The position numbers and the translations under genes were made by a program. DNA of 64,000 nt, from positions 1 to 64,000 of the forward strand of contig JADCCN010000001.1 of assembly GCA_020252645.1 (NCBI GenBank), in the 5' to 3' direction. The notes beneath the pieces are model-generated. The model made no database searches, was not told the DNA's origin, and saw only the letters and a program-made list of their open reading frames with translations. The stretch is from Methylobacterium sp. GTDB taxonomy: Bacteria; Pseudomonadota; Alphaproteobacteria; Rhizobiales; Beijerinckiaceae. Shown here piece by piece: positions 9,145 through 18,281 of the stretch (position 1 is its first letter; each line of letters starts with the position of its first letter).

Positions 9145-11151
9145 ATGACCAGCCGCAAGATCATCGATGGGGGAACGACCTTCGAGGATGACGACCTCGA
9201 CGAGGACGAGGCGTTGGCCTCCTCCTGGCCGGATGACCATCCGCCCGAGGTGATGCTCGACCTCGTCGATCTGCCGCGCCGGCTTGCGACCGGCATGGCC
9301 GTGATCCGTGCCTTCTGGGAGACCTTGCCGGGTTCGCCGGGCGTTTACCGGATGATCTCGGCAACGGATGAGGTGCTCTATGTCGGCAAGGCGCGGAACC
9401 TCAAGGCGCGCGTCTCGTCTTATGCGCGCGGCGATGCGCCGAACAACCGTATCGCGCGGATGATCGCCGAGACGGCGCAGATGGAGTTCGTGACGACCAC
9501 GACGGAAGCCGAGGCGCTTCTTTTGGAAACGAACCTCATCAAGCAGTTGAAGCCCCGCTACAATGTGCTGATGCGGGATGACAAATCCTTCCCGTTCATC
9601 CTCATCACGGGCGACCACGAAGCCCCGCAGATCACCAAGCATCGCGGCGCGAGAAACCGCAAGGGACGCTATTTCGGGCCGTTTGCCTCGGCTGGCGCGG
9701 TCAATCGCACGCTGAACACGCTGCAACGCGCCTTCCTGCTGCGTTCCTGCGCTGATTCGGTCTACGAGAACCGCTCGCGGCCCTGCCTGCTTTTCCAGAT
9801 CAAGCGCTGTGCGGCGCCCTGCACCGGTGAGATCTCGCGCGAGGGCTATGCGGCGCTCGTGCGCGAGGCCAGCGATTTCCTCGACGGCAAGAGCCAGGCC
9901 ATTCGCCGGCACCTCGCATCGGCGATGCAGGCGGCCTCCGAGGCCATGGAATTCGAGACCGCCGCGCGCTACCGTGATCGCCTCGCGGCGATTTCCGCGG
10001 TCTTGGCCCAGCAGGGCGTGAACACGAGTGAGGTCGCGGAGGCGGATGTCTTCGCGATCCATGCCGAAGCGGGGCAGTTCTGCGTGGAAGTGTTCTTCTT
10101 CCGCACCTTCCAGAACTGGGGCAATCGTGCCTTCTTCCCGCGGGCTGATCGCGCGATGGAGCCGGCGGAAGTGCTCGGTGCCTTCCTCGCGCAATTCTAT
10201 GACGAGCGCCCCGCGCCCCGCCTCGTGCTTCTCTCGGCGGAGGTGGAGGATCGCGCGCTCCTCGCCGAGGCACTCTCAGCCCGCGCGGGTTACAAGGTCG
10301 AGATCGCCACGCCCCGGCGCGGCGAGAAGCGCGATCTCGTCGAGCACGCGCTGACCAATGCGAAGGAGGCGCTGGGCCGCCGCCTGAACGAAAGCGCGAG
10401 CCAGGAGAAGCTGCTCGCAAGCCTCGCGCAGGCCTTTGATCTCGCTTCACCGCCGCGGCGCATCGATGTCTTCGACAACTCGCACATTTCCGGCACCAAT
10501 GCCGTCGGCGCGATGATCGTCTCGGGCCCGCGCGGGTTCTCGAAAACGCATTACCGGACCTACAATATCCAATCGACGGAGATTGCCCCCGGCGACGATT
10601 TCGGGATGATGCGCGAGGTGATGCAGCGGCGTTTCGCACGGCTCCTCAAGGAATCGCCACGCAACGAGAAGCCGGATGATCCCGAAGCCTTGCCCGCCTG
10701 GCCCGATCTGGTGCTGATTGATGGCGGCAAGGGCCAGCTCGAGGCCGTGCGCGGCGTGCTTTCCGGATTGGGCATCACCGATATGCCGCTGGTGGGTGTC
10801 GCCAAGGGGCCGGACCGCGATGCGGGGCGCGAGCAATTCGTCATGCATGGCCGCGAGCCCTTCCGCCTTCCGCCGCGTGACCCCACGCTCTATTTCATCC
10901 AGCGCCTGCGGGATGAAGCGCATCGTTTCGCCATCGGCACGCATCGCGCGAGGCGCAGGAAGGCGCTCACCGCCAATCCGCTCGATGAGATCAGCGGGAT
11001 CGGGCCGCGGCGCAAGCGGGCGCTTCTCCTGCATTTCGGCACGGCGAAGGCGGTCAGTCGCGCCTCCTACGAGGATCTCGCCCGCGTGCCGGGCATCAAC
11101 GAGGCCACGGCCAGGCTGGTTTATGATCACTTCCATGAAGGCGGGCGCTGA
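9145..11151 (+). CDS. uvrC: Excinuclease ABC subunit C
   Basis: Makes the two incisions in nucleotide excision repair once UvrB is loaded at a lesion. From the ATG at 9145 the product has 668 residues. A short acidic N terminus precedes the GIY-YIG nuclease domain (PGVYRMI...[13 protein letters not shown], roughly residues 60-140), then a UVR domain (around [14 protein letters not shown]), the RNase H-like C-terminal nuclease ([26 protein letters not shown]) and helix-hairpin-helix motifs ([19 protein letters not shown]). The frame stays open for 45 codons upstream, but [10 protein letters not shown] is the more typical start. First gene of uvrC-pgsA-moaD-moaE. Confidence 0.93.
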   Translation: MTSRKIIDGGTTFEDDDLDEDEALASSWPDDHPPEVMLDLVDLPRRLATGMAVIRAFWETLPGSPGVYRMISATDEVLYVGKARNLKARVSSYARGDAPNNRIARMIAETAQMEFVTTTTEAEALLLETNLIKQLKPRYNVLMRDDKSFPFILITGDHEAPQITKHRGARNRKGRYFGPFASAGAVNRTLNTLQRAFLLRSCADSVYENRSRPCLLFQIKRCAAPCTGEISREGYAALVREASDFLDGKSQAIRRHLASAMQAASEAMEFETAARYRDRLAAISAVLAQQGVNTSEVAEADVFAIHAEAGQFCVEVFFFRTFQNWGNRAFFPRADRAMEPAEVLGAFLAQFYDERPAPRLVLLSAEVEDRALLAEALSARAGYKVEIATPRRGEKRDLVEHALTNAKEALGRRLNESASQEKLLASLAQAFDLASPPRRIDVFDNSHISGTNAVGAMIVSGPRGFSKTHYRTYNIQSTEIAPGDDFGMMREVMQRRFARLLKESPRNEKPDDPEALPAWPDLVLIDGGKGQLEAVRGVLSGLGITDMPLVGVAKGPDRDAGREQFVMHGREPFRLPPRDPTLYFIQRLRDEAHRFAIGTHRARRRKALTANPLDEISGIGPRRKRALLLHFGTAKAVSRASYEDLARVPGINEATARLVYDHFHEGGR

Positions 11152-11223
11152 TGCCGTGGAAGCAGCGAAATTTTCAGCCCCGCGAGGCTTGACCCGCTCC
11201 GCTCCGGCATGGTGCTAAGAGCT

Positions 11224-11826
11224 ATGCCGCCGCCTCGGAAGCTTCGTCCGTTCTCGCTGCCCAATGTGCTCACCTACGGGCGCATCGCGGCCATTCCCGT
11301 GGTGGTGGGTCTGCTGTTCTGGCCGGGCGATCCGAGCATGCGCTGGTGGGCGCTGGCGATCTATGCGCTTGCGGGCATCACGGATTACCTCGATGGCTAT
11401 CTCGCACGACTCTACCAGGAGCAATCCTCTCTGGGCCGCATGCTCGATCCCATCGCCGACAAGCTGCTGGTTGCCGCCTGCCTTCTGATGCTGGTGGCCG
11501 ATGGCACGATCCGTTCATGGTCGATCTGGGCGGCGATCGTCATCCTCAGCCGTGAAATCCTCGTCTCGGGCCTGCGCGAATATCTCGCCGAACTGAAGGT
11601 CTCCGTGCCGGTTTCGCGCCTCGCGAAATGGAAGACCGCGATGCAGCTCGTTTGCCTCGGCTTCCTCATTGCCGGGCCGGCGGGTGACGCTTTCCTGCCC
11701 GCCGACTGGACGCGTCTGATCGGCCTGCTCCTGCTCTGGGTCGCCGCCGTGCTGACACTCATCACGGGCTACGATTACATGAAGGCCTCAATTCGCCATC
11801 TGGTTGAGGAAGATAGTGCTTCCTAG
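11224..11826 (+). CDS. pgsA: CDP-diacylglycerol-glycerol-3-phosphate 3-phosphatidyltransferase
   Basis: Makes phosphatidylglycerophosphate, the precursor of phosphatidylglycerol and cardiolipin, at the inner membrane. The 200-residue multi-helix protein has the CDP-alcohol phosphotransferase signature D-G-x2-A-R-x8-G-x3-D-x3-D as DYLDGYLARLYQEQSSLGRM followed by LDPIADKL. An ATG at 11209 is an alternative start; 11224 is preferred because AAGAG precedes it and MPPPRKLRPFSLPNVLTYGR fits the family. The stop codon is a TAG whose last two bases begin repeat module B. Confidence 0.92.
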   Translation: MPPPRKLRPFSLPNVLTYGRIAAIPVVVGLLFWPGDPSMRWWALAIYALAGITDYLDGYLARLYQEQSSLGRMLDPIADKLLVAACLLMLVADGTIRSWSIWAAIVILSREILVSGLREYLAELKVSVPVSRLAKWKTAMQLVCLGFLIAGPAGDAFLPADWTRLIGLLLLWVAAVLTLITGYDYMKASIRHLVEEDSAS

Positions 11827-11926
11827 AGCATGCTGTGAAAAAGTGGAATCCGGTTTTTCACAAAAAAGCATGCGATAACAATAAGATAAGAGCATGATGT
11901 GCTTCCGTCTGAACACATCATGCTCT
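11825..11926. repeat. Palindromic repeat, modules B-A
   Basis: Module B (11825-11873, arms GCATGCTGTGAAAAA and TTTTTCACAAAAAAGCATGC) is joined by a 15-base AT-rich spacer to module A (11889-11926). Both are near-identical to the copies at 44-145. The first AG of module B completes the pgsA TAG stop. Confidence 0.92.
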
Positions 11927-11960
11927 AGATCATGCTGGATATGACCGCCGGAAGGACGCC

Positions 11961-12212
11961 ATGAAGGTTCTGTATTTCGCATGGTTGCGCGAACGCATCG
12001 GAAAAGCGGAGGAGGAGATCACCTTCCCGCCGGGCACCCGCACGGCCGGCGAGGCGATGGCGCATCTGGCCTTGCTCGGCGAGGAATATGCCTATGCGTT
12101 CGAGAATCCCTCGATCATCCGCATCGCGCTCGATCGCAAGCATGTGCCGCATGATTCCCCTCTTGGCGCCGCGCGCGAACTCGCCTTCTTTCCGCCGATG
12201 ACCGGGGGCTGA
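11961..12212 (+). CDS. moaD: Molybdopterin synthase sulfur carrier subunit
   Basis: The 83-residue ubiquitin-like small subunit of molybdopterin synthase. It ends in the required Gly-Gly (MTGG), whose C terminus is thiocarboxylated and donates sulfur to precursor Z. The N terminus MKVLYFAWLRERIGKAEEE is typical. It lies three bases before moaE, so the two subunits are surely co-expressed. The product would serve molybdoenzymes such as the MsrP encoded near 46 kb. Confidence 0.93.
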   Translation: MKVLYFAWLRERIGKAEEEITFPPGTRTAGEAMAHLALLGEEYAYAFENPSIIRIALDRKHVPHDSPLGAARELAFFPPMTGG

Positions 12213-12215
12213 ACC

Positions 12216-12671
12216 ATGGTCGTTCCGGTGATCCGTGTTGAGGCCGAGCCCTTTGATGTTGCGGCAGAATCGCGTCGCATCACGCAAGGGCGGACGGATA
12301 TCGGCGCGATCGTCGCCTTCACGGGGCTTTGCCGCAGCGAAGGGGGCAGTCTCGCGGCGCTTGAGCTGGAGCATTACCCCGGCATGGCCGAGGAAGAACT
12401 TGAGCGTGTGGCCCGCGAGGCCTTGGCGCGCTGGCCGCTTGAGGGCGTCACCATCATCCATCGCCACGGCAGAATCGCGCCGGGCGAGGATATCGTGCTG
12501 GTGGTCACTGCCTCGGCCCATCGGCGCGCGGCGTTTGAATCGGCGGACTTCCTGATGGATTACCTCAAGACCCGTGCGCCGTTCTGGAAAAAGGAGCACC
12601 CCGTCTTGGGTGGACCGGGCGGCTGGGTGGCGGCCAAGAGCGAGGATGATCAGGCAGCAGACCGCTGGTAG
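12216..12671 (+). CDS. moaE: Molybdopterin synthase catalytic subunit
   Basis: The 151-residue large subunit that binds precursor Z and receives two sulfurs from MoaD to form molybdopterin. Family blocks are visible: IGAIVAFTGLCR, LELEHYPGMAEEEL, IIHRHGRIAPGEDIVLV, and the catalytic lysine region LKTRAPFWKKEH. Start ATG three bases after moaD. Confidence 0.94.
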   Translation: MVVPVIRVEAEPFDVAAESRRITQGRTDIGAIVAFTGLCRSEGGSLAALELEHYPGMAEEELERVAREALARWPLEGVTIIHRHGRIAPGEDIVLVVTASAHRRAAFESADFLMDYLKTRAPFWKKEHPVLGGPGGWVAAKSEDDQAADRW

Positions 12672-12786
12672 CTTCGCATCCTGCCGACTTCAGACCATTC
12701 GACTGCTCGGTTTAACGCAATGTTGTAACTTGTGGTTGTATATCCGGTATCGTCCAGACACCGGGCTTGGAACCGAGGCTTACACG

Positions 12787-13656
12787 ATGCGAACCAGCCA
12801 CAATCTTCCACCTGCCATAGCTGCTGCAAGATCGCTGCGGATTCTGGTGGTCGATGATTCGGTGGTGATCCGTGGCTCGATCCGCGCGGCCCTCGACAAG
12901 CTCGAGCGCCCCCTGACAGTGATCGAGGCGGCCGCCGGCGATGAAGCGCTGGCGATCATGCGGCAATCGCCGGTTGACATGATTTTCTGCGATATCCATC
13001 TGCCGGGAATTTCCGGCCTTGAGGCGCTGGCCCATGCCTTCGCGAGGCAGGAGCGGCCGCCCTTCATGGTGCTGATGTCGTCGCTCGATGCGGAAGCCGT
13101 GCGCGAGATCGGCCGCAAGCTGCGGGTCTATGAATTCCTGCGCAAGCCCTTCCGCACGTCCGACGTGCTGATCGCGGTCGCGGCCTATGACCGTCTTTCG
13201 CGTGTCACCCGGGCGCTTCTCGTCGATGACAGCTTGACCGCGCGCAAGCTGATGCGCCGCATTCTCGAGAGGTCGCAGTTCCGCCTGGACATCCAGGAGG
13301 CTGAAAGCGGCGAGGAGGCGCTGAAGCTCGCGGGAATGACGAATTTTGACACGATTTTCCTTGATGCCAACATGCCGGGCATGAATGGGCCTGAAACGGC
13401 CGGGTACCTGCTGCAGGCCAATCCGGGCACGCAGATCGTGATGGTCTCGACCGAGCAGCAGATGGCGCTGATCCGCTCCTCGCAATATGCGGGTGCTTTC
13501 GCTTTCCTGACGAAGCCGTTCGAACCGTCCGATGTGAATGCGGTGCTCCACTCGGCCTTCTCGATCCGCGTGCCGAGCCTGGCGCTGCCGACGCATGCCA
13601 TCTTCTCGGATGCCGAAGGTGCGAATGGCAGCGCGGCAAAGCGCGCCGCGCAGTAA
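12787..13656 (+). CDS. Two-receiver-domain response regulator without output domain
   Basis: A 289-residue protein made of two CheY-like receiver domains in tandem and no DNA-binding or enzymatic output. Receiver 1 spans about residues 17-135 with acidic pair VVDDS, phospho-acceptor D69 (MIFCDIHLPG) and K120. Receiver 2 spans about 140-260 with LLVDDS, D193 (TIFLDANMPG) and K243. A Pro/Ala tail follows. Such proteins act as phosphate sinks or shuttles or bind partner kinases; the partner is not evident here. The frame is open upstream of 12787, but that stretch overlaps moaE and is not homologous. Confidence 0.85.
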   Translation: MRTSHNLPPAIAAARSLRILVVDDSVVIRGSIRAALDKLERPLTVIEAAAGDEALAIMRQSPVDMIFCDIHLPGISGLEALAHAFARQERPPFMVLMSSLDAEAVREIGRKLRVYEFLRKPFRTSDVLIAVAAYDRLSRVTRALLVDDSLTARKLMRRILERSQFRLDIQEAESGEEALKLAGMTNFDTIFLDANMPGMNGPETAGYLLQANPGTQIVMVSTEQQMALIRSSQYAGAFAFLTKPFEPSDVNAVLHSAFSIRVPSLALPTHAIFSDAEGANGSAAKRAAQ

Positions 13657-13683
13657 TCCGGCGTTCCGAACGTCGGGGGCGCT

Positions 13684-14571
13684 TCAGTTCGCGCCCACCT
13701 CGGTCACGTAATCCTCCATCAGCGTGCGGCTGATGTTCCCCGGCGTGAAGCGATAGGGGCCGATCTCGGCTACCGGCGTCACTTCCGCGGCCGAACCCGT
13801 GATGAAACACTCGACGAAGCTCGGGAGTTCATCCGGCATGATGCGGCGCTCGATCACCTCGAAGCCGCGGCGCTTCGCGAGGTCGATCACCGTGCGGCGG
13901 GTGATGCCGTCGAGGAAGCAATCGGCCATCGGAGTGTGGATCGCCCCATCCTTCGTGAAGAAGATGTTGGCACCCGTGCATTCCGCCACGCGCCCCTGCC
14001 AGTCGAGCATCATCGCATCGGCATAGCCGCGCTTTTCCGCGCGATGCTTGGAGAGCGTGCAGATCATGTAGAGGCCGGCGGCCTTGGCATGAACCGGCGC
14101 GCAGGCCGGGTCGGGGCGGCGATATTCCGCGATGTCGAGCCTGATGCCTTTCATCTTGGTCGCGGGGTCGAACATCGACGGCCAGTTCCAGGTGGCGACC
14201 GCCACGTGGATGCGGTTGTGCTGGGCGGAAACCGCCATCATTTCCGAACCACGGAAGGCCACCGGGCGCACATACTGGTCGCCACCGCCATTCAGCTCCA
14301 CGATCTGGCGCTTGGCTTCCTCCAGGTCCTCGATGGAATAGGGGATTTCCATGTCCATGATCCTGGCCGAGGTGAACAGGCGCTCGGAATGCTCGCGGCT
14401 CTTGAAGATCCTGCCCTTGTAGGCGCGCTCGCCCTCGAACACCGACGAGCCGTAATGCAGGCCGTGGGTGAGAACATGAACCTTCGCATCCTGCCAGGGG
14501 AGAACTTCCCCGTTCATCCAGATGAAGCCCTCGCGTTTGTCGAATGGGATGATGGCAGGGGTGGCGGACAT
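13684..14571 (-). CDS. ilvE: Branched-chain amino acid aminotransferase
   Basis: A PLP-dependent fold-type IV transaminase that makes or degrades Leu, Ile and Val. The 295 residues show the family landmarks: the HGLHYGSSVFEG block near residue 36, the PLP-lysine region HAKAAGLYMICTLSKHRA, and GRVAECTGANIFF and RRTVIDLAKRRG in the C-terminal half. It is divergent from the MarR gene; a perfect inverted repeat lies between them. It converges on the double-receiver gene. Confidence 0.93.
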   Translation of the reverse strand: MSATPAIIPFDKREGFIWMNGEVLPWQDAKVHVLTHGLHYGSSVFEGERAYKGRIFKSREHSERLFTSARIMDMEIPYSIEDLEEAKRQIVELNGGGDQYVRPVAFRGSEMMAVSAQHNRIHVAVATWNWPSMFDPATKMKGIRLDIAEYRRPDPACAPVHAKAAGLYMICTLSKHRAEKRGYADAMMLDWQGRVAECTGANIFFTKDGAIHTPMADCFLDGITRRTVIDLAKRRGFEVIERRIMPDELPSFVECFITGSAAEVTPVAEIGPYRFTPGNISRTLMEDYVTEVGAN

Positions 14572-14768
14572 GATCAGTGTTTCCTCGTTGCTCTTGGCGT
14601 GATCCGGATGCCTCTCGAGGCCTTGTCCGAGTCTTGAAATATTATTACGCCAATCGCGGTGGTATACCAGAACCTACGGGTGAATCGCCCTCCTTGCTCA
14701 CAAGAAAGCCCGATCGCGAACTTTCATTGCGCGGAAGACGTCTTGACGGGTAACAATCCGTCTGAAAT

Positions 14769-14787
14769 ATGTCAATAACATTGACAT
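14769..14787. promoter_or_regulatory. Perfect inverted repeat, candidate MarR operator
   Basis: ATGTCAAT-AAC-ATTGACAT is an 8-base inverted repeat around a 3-base centre, in an AT-rich stretch 54 bases before the MarR start and about 200 bases from ilvE. Size and symmetry suit a MarR-family dimer. TTGACA -35-like hexamers occur inside it on both strands. The assignment to this MarR is inference. Confidence 0.6.
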
Positions 14788-14840
14788 AATTTCTCGCATC
14801 AGCGCCGTCATCTGCGGTTTTGGTGCGCCCGACGGACATC

Positions 14841-15341
14841 ATGGCCCAATCCTTCCAGCGAAAACTGGCCATCGCCGAGCCCGCGCCGCCTGGCGAAGGC
14901 CCGGATTTCGAGCTGATCGAGCTGCTTTTCTTCGCCTATCGCGATTTCGTCGGCGAACCGGATCGGCTGCTTGAAAAGCACGGTTTCGGCCGTGCGCACC
15001 ATCGCGTGCTGCATTTCGTGAACCGCAACGAGGGGCTGACCGTGGCGGAGCTGCTGGAGATCCTCGAGATCACCAAGCAAAGCCTGGCGCGCGTCCTGAA
15101 GGATCTCGTGAGCGGCGAGTTCATCGAGCAGCGCGCCGGCGCGGAGGATCGTCGTCAGCGCCGGCTCTATCTGACCGAGCGGGGAAAGGCGCTGGCCGAA
15201 GCGCTTGTGCGGATGCAGGGGCGGCGCATCGCGCGGGCCATTGCCAAGGCCGATCCGGCCGCGCGGCCCGTGATCGCGCGATTTCTCGCCGAACTGATCG
15301 ACCCCGAGCGGCCGCTTCCGGCATCGCCGGACATGGCCTGA
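14841..15341 (+). CDS. MarR family transcriptional regulator
   Basis: A 166-residue winged-helix regulator. The MarR core runs from about residue 20: a dimerisation helix, helix-turn-helix (LTVAELLEILEITKQSLARVLKDL) and wing (AEDRRQRRLYLTERGKALAEAL). The ATG at 14841 is chosen over a TTG 21 bases upstream. It sits directly before an OmpR-type regulator and kinase, with 46 bases between, and divergent from ilvE. It may autoregulate through the inverted repeat at 14769-14787. Confidence 0.88.
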   Translation: MAQSFQRKLAIAEPAPPGEGPDFELIELLFFAYRDFVGEPDRLLEKHGFGRAHHRVLHFVNRNEGLTVAELLEILEITKQSLARVLKDLVSGEFIEQRAGAEDRRQRRLYLTERGKALAEALVRMQGRRIARAIAKADPAARPVIARFLAELIDPERPLPASPDMA

Positions 15342-15387
15342 GCGGCCGGCTTTATTTGCGCCCCCGATCCGTCGCATAATCCCGTCC

Positions 15388-16101
15388 ATGCGCAAGGTTC
15401 CGGTTTCCGACGAATCGCCCCATATCCTGGTCGTTGACGACGATGATCGCATCCGCACGTTGCTGTCGCGCTTTCTGTCCGACCACGGCTATCGTGTTTC
15501 CACCGCCGACAATGCCGGCGAGGCGCGTGCCCGGCTGGCGGGTCTCGTCTTTGATCTCGTCGTGCTCGACGTGATGATGCCCGGCGAAAACGGCCTCGAT
15601 CTCGCGCGCGACCTCAGGAAGAGCTCGGCCATTCCCATCCTTATGCTCACGGCACGCGCGGAAATCGAGGACCGGCTCGCCGGCCTGCAATCGGGCGTGG
15701 ATGATTACCTCACAAAGCCCTTCGATCCGCGCGAGCTGCTGCTGCGCATCAGCTCCATCCTGCGGCGCGTGGCCTTGCCGCCGCCCGTGAAGAATGCCGA
15801 GGAGCCCGAAAGCGTGCGTTTCGGCCCCTTCAGCTATCACCTCGCGCGCGGCGAATTGCGGCGGGGCGAGGAGGTGATCCGCCTCTCCGAACGCGAGCGG
15901 GAAATCCTGCGGCTGCTCTCGGCCACCAATGGCGAGACCCTGCCCCGCGAGGCGCTGGCGGAAACGGCCAATGCCGCGAATGAGCGCACCATCGATGTGC
16001 AGATCAACCGCCTGCGCCGGAAGGTCGAGGATGATCCCGGCAATCCCGTCCATCTGCAAACCGTGCGCGGCCTGGGCTACCGGCTGGTGATCGACCGATG
16101 A
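15388..16101 (+). CDS. OmpR-type response regulator
   Basis: A 237-residue two-component regulator. The receiver domain (about residues 10-125) has the acidic cluster VVDDDD, phospho-acceptor D61 (VVLDVMMPG) and K110. The winged-helix DNA-binding domain (about 138-235) ends NPVHLQTVRGLGYRLV. The stop overlaps the start of the histidine kinase gene in an ATGA, so the two form a coupled two-component pair. The signal and regulon are unknown. Confidence 0.93.
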   Translation: MRKVPVSDESPHILVVDDDDRIRTLLSRFLSDHGYRVSTADNAGEARARLAGLVFDLVVLDVMMPGENGLDLARDLRKSSAIPILMLTARAEIEDRLAGLQSGVDDYLTKPFDPRELLLRISSILRRVALPPPVKNAEEPESVRFGPFSYHLARGELRRGEEVIRLSEREREILRLLSATNGETLPREALAETANAANERTIDVQINRLRRKVEDDPGNPVHLQTVRGLGYRLVIDR

Positions 16102-17609
16102 GCCGTCTTGTCAGCGGCCTGCGCTTCGCCTGGTCTGCGCTCCTGTGGCTTCTGGCCAAGCTGCCGCCCACCCTGCGCCTGCTCTGGCGCGTCATCGCCG
16201 TTCCTCTGGGCTGGTTGTGGCTGCTTCTGGTCTGGGTCTGGAACACCGCGCCGGTACAGAAGCTCGCGCAGCCCGTGATGCGGCTGGAAGCGCGCATCGG
16301 CCGCTGGCTGAACCGGGTGCTGCCGAAGGGGCTCTATACCCGCGCGCTGCTCATCATCATCATGCCGATGGTGCTGCTCCAGACCGTGGTCGCCTATGTC
16401 TTCATGGAACGCCACTGGCAGGCCGTGACCGCGCGCCTCTCGCAGGCGCTGAGCCAGGACATCGCCGCGCTGATCGCTGTCTACGACCAGTTCCCCAGCG
16501 AGAAACAGGCGCGCTTCATTTCCACCATCGCCGAACAGCGGCTGGGCCTCGATGTCGATTTCCTGCCGGCCGAGCCCCTGCCGCCGCCCTTGCAGAAGCC
16601 CTTCTTCGACATTCTCGACCAGTCGCTCACGGCCGAGCTGGCGAGCCGCATCCGCCGGCCCTTCTGGATCGATACGGTGGGGCGCTCGAACCTCGTGGAG
16701 ATCCGGATCCAGCTCGAACAGAGCGTGATGCGCGTCATCGCGCTGCGAAGTCAGGCCTATGCCTCGAACTCGCATATCTTCCTTGCGTGGATGGCCGGTT
16801 CCTCGCTGGTGCTGATCGGCGTCTCGGTCATCCTGCTGCGCAACCAGATCCGGCCGATCCTGCGATTGGCGGAGGCCGCGGAGGATTTCGGCAAGGGGCG
16901 CGACGTGCTGTTCCGGCCGCGCGGCGCGAAGGAGGTGCGGCAGGCGGGCCTCGCCTTCCTGGAAATGAAGAACCGCATCGAGCGCGCCATCGAGCAGCGC
17001 ACGACCATGCTCAACGGCGTGAGCCACGATCTGCGCACCATCCTCACGCGATTCCGCCTGTCGCTCGCCTTCCTGCCGGAAAGCACCGAGGTGGAGGACA
17101 TGAAGCGCGACGTGGACGAGATGAGCCGGATGCTCGAGGCCTATCTGGCCTTCGCGCGCGGAGAGGCCGCCGAGAGCGCGTCTCCCACGGATATCCGCGC
17201 GCTGATCGAGACGTTCAAATCGGATGCGGAACGCGCCGGGCATTTCACCACGCTGGCGATCGAGGGCGATCCGGTGGTGCGCGTGCGCCCGCAGGCCTTC
17301 CGGCGCCTCCTCGGCAATCTCGTCTCGAATGCCGCGCGCTATGGCGACCGCATCGAGATTCGCGCGGTGCATGACGAGAAATACCTCACGATCACCGTGG
17401 ATGACGATGGCCCCGGCATTCCGGCCGAGAGCCGCGAGGAGGCCTTCAAGCCCTTCCTGCGGCTTGATGCCTCCCGCAACCAGGACCATGGCGGAACCGG
17501 CCTTGGTCTTGCCATTGCGCGCGACATTGCGCGCGGCCATGGCGGAGATGTCACGCTGGAGGAAAGCCCGCTCGGGGGCCTGCGGGCGCGGGTGCGGGTC
17601 CCTGCATAG
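16098..17609 (+). CDS. Membrane sensor histidine kinase
   Basis: A 503-residue EnvZ-like kinase. An unusual N-terminal segment (residues 1-78) contains two hydrophobic Trp/Leu-rich stretches before the canonical first membrane helix (about 80-101). A periplasmic domain follows (about 102-225), then a second helix (226-247), HAMP, the DHp helix with H310 (GVSHDLRTILTRFRL) and the ATPase domain with N box (LLGNLVSNAARYG), DDDGPGIP and GGTGLGLAIA. The usual Pro after SHDLRT is Ile here. It partners with the OmpR-type regulator it overlaps. Confidence 0.92.
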   Translation: MSRLVSGLRFAWSALLWLLAKLPPTLRLLWRVIAVPLGWLWLLLVWVWNTAPVQKLAQPVMRLEARIGRWLNRVLPKGLYTRALLIIIMPMVLLQTVVAYVFMERHWQAVTARLSQALSQDIAALIAVYDQFPSEKQARFISTIAEQRLGLDVDFLPAEPLPPPLQKPFFDILDQSLTAELASRIRRPFWIDTVGRSNLVEIRIQLEQSVMRVIALRSQAYASNSHIFLAWMAGSSLVLIGVSVILLRNQIRPILRLAEAAEDFGKGRDVLFRPRGAKEVRQAGLAFLEMKNRIERAIEQRTTMLNGVSHDLRTILTRFRLSLAFLPESTEVEDMKRDVDEMSRMLEAYLAFARGEAAESASPTDIRALIETFKSDAERAGHFTTLAIEGDPVVRVRPQAFRRLLGNLVSNAARYGDRIEIRAVHDEKYLTITVDDDGPGIPAESREEAFKPFLRLDASRNQDHGGTGLGLAIARDIARGHGGDVTLEESPLGGLRARVRVPA

Positions 17610-17624
17610 GAGAGTTGCCGGCCC

Positions 17625-17917
17625 AGAGCATTTTCGAGCGAAGGATGTCCCTCGCGAAGGCGGGGATGGGAACCGGTTCGCGTGAAGAAAATGCGATCCA
17701 TGACAAAAACAGTGAGCGGACTACGATCTGATTGAATCAGGACGTTCGCTCTCATTCCTTATCATTTCTCGCATTTTCTTCGACCAACCGGTATCCACCT
17801 GGTCGGAAAATGCTCTAGAGCATGATGTGTTCAGACGGAAGCATATCATGCTCTTATCTTATTGTTATCGCATGCTTTTTTTGAAAAACCGGATTCCACT
17901 TTTTCACAGCATGCTCT
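17625..17917. repeat. Composite palindromic repeat, modules C-D-C'-A'-B'
   Basis: A 293-base mosaic. A variant module C (17625-17696, core AACCGGTTCGCG) is followed by a D-like module (17713-17752, arms GAGCG/CGCTC around ATCTGATTGAATCAG), an inverted C (17768-17816, core ACCGGTATCCAC), an inverted A (17817-17854) and an inverted B (17870-17917). It lies between the histidine kinase and the CsaA-like gene, and its last bases form that gene's stop codon. Confidence 0.88.
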
Positions 17918-18275
17918 AGAACAGTCGCCCGCCAGGCGGCACGTGCCGTTCGGGTGTCACGAGCACCACCTCTCCCTCCTCGTCCGGGAAGCCCAGCGTC
18001 AGCACCTCGGACATGAACTTGCCGATCTGGCGCGGCGGGAAATTCACCACCGCCGCGACCTGCCGCCCCAGGAGCGTCTCGGGCGTGTAATGTTTCGTGA
18101 TCTGCGCCGAGGAGCGCCGCGTGCCCAGCGGTCCGAAATCGATCGTGATCTTGAAGGCGGGTTTGCGCGCCTCCGGGAAGGCATCCACCGCGATGATCCG
18201 CCCGACGCGGATATCCACCTTCATGAAGTCGTCGAACGTGATTTGCGGCGCGATGCCGGTCGTTTCGGGTGTCAT
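17916..18275 (-). CDS. CsaA-like tRNA-binding domain protein
   Basis: A 119-residue single-domain protein of the tRNA-binding/EMAP-II fold found in CsaA, which binds tRNA and has been described as a secretion chaperone in Bacillus. Typical segments are [20 protein letters not shown], the [19 protein letters not shown] strand and loop, and [20 protein letters not shown]. It starts six bases after the stop of the TetR gene, so the two are probably one transcript. The TAG stop uses bases of repeat module B'. Confidence 0.88.
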   Translation of the reverse strand: MTPETTGIAPQITFDDFMKVDIRVGRIIAVDAFPEARKPAFKITIDFGPLGTRRSSAQITKHYTPETLLGRQVAAVVNFPPRQIGKFMSEVLTLGFPDEEGEVVLVTPERHVPPGGRLF

Positions 18276-18281
18276 GGTTCC

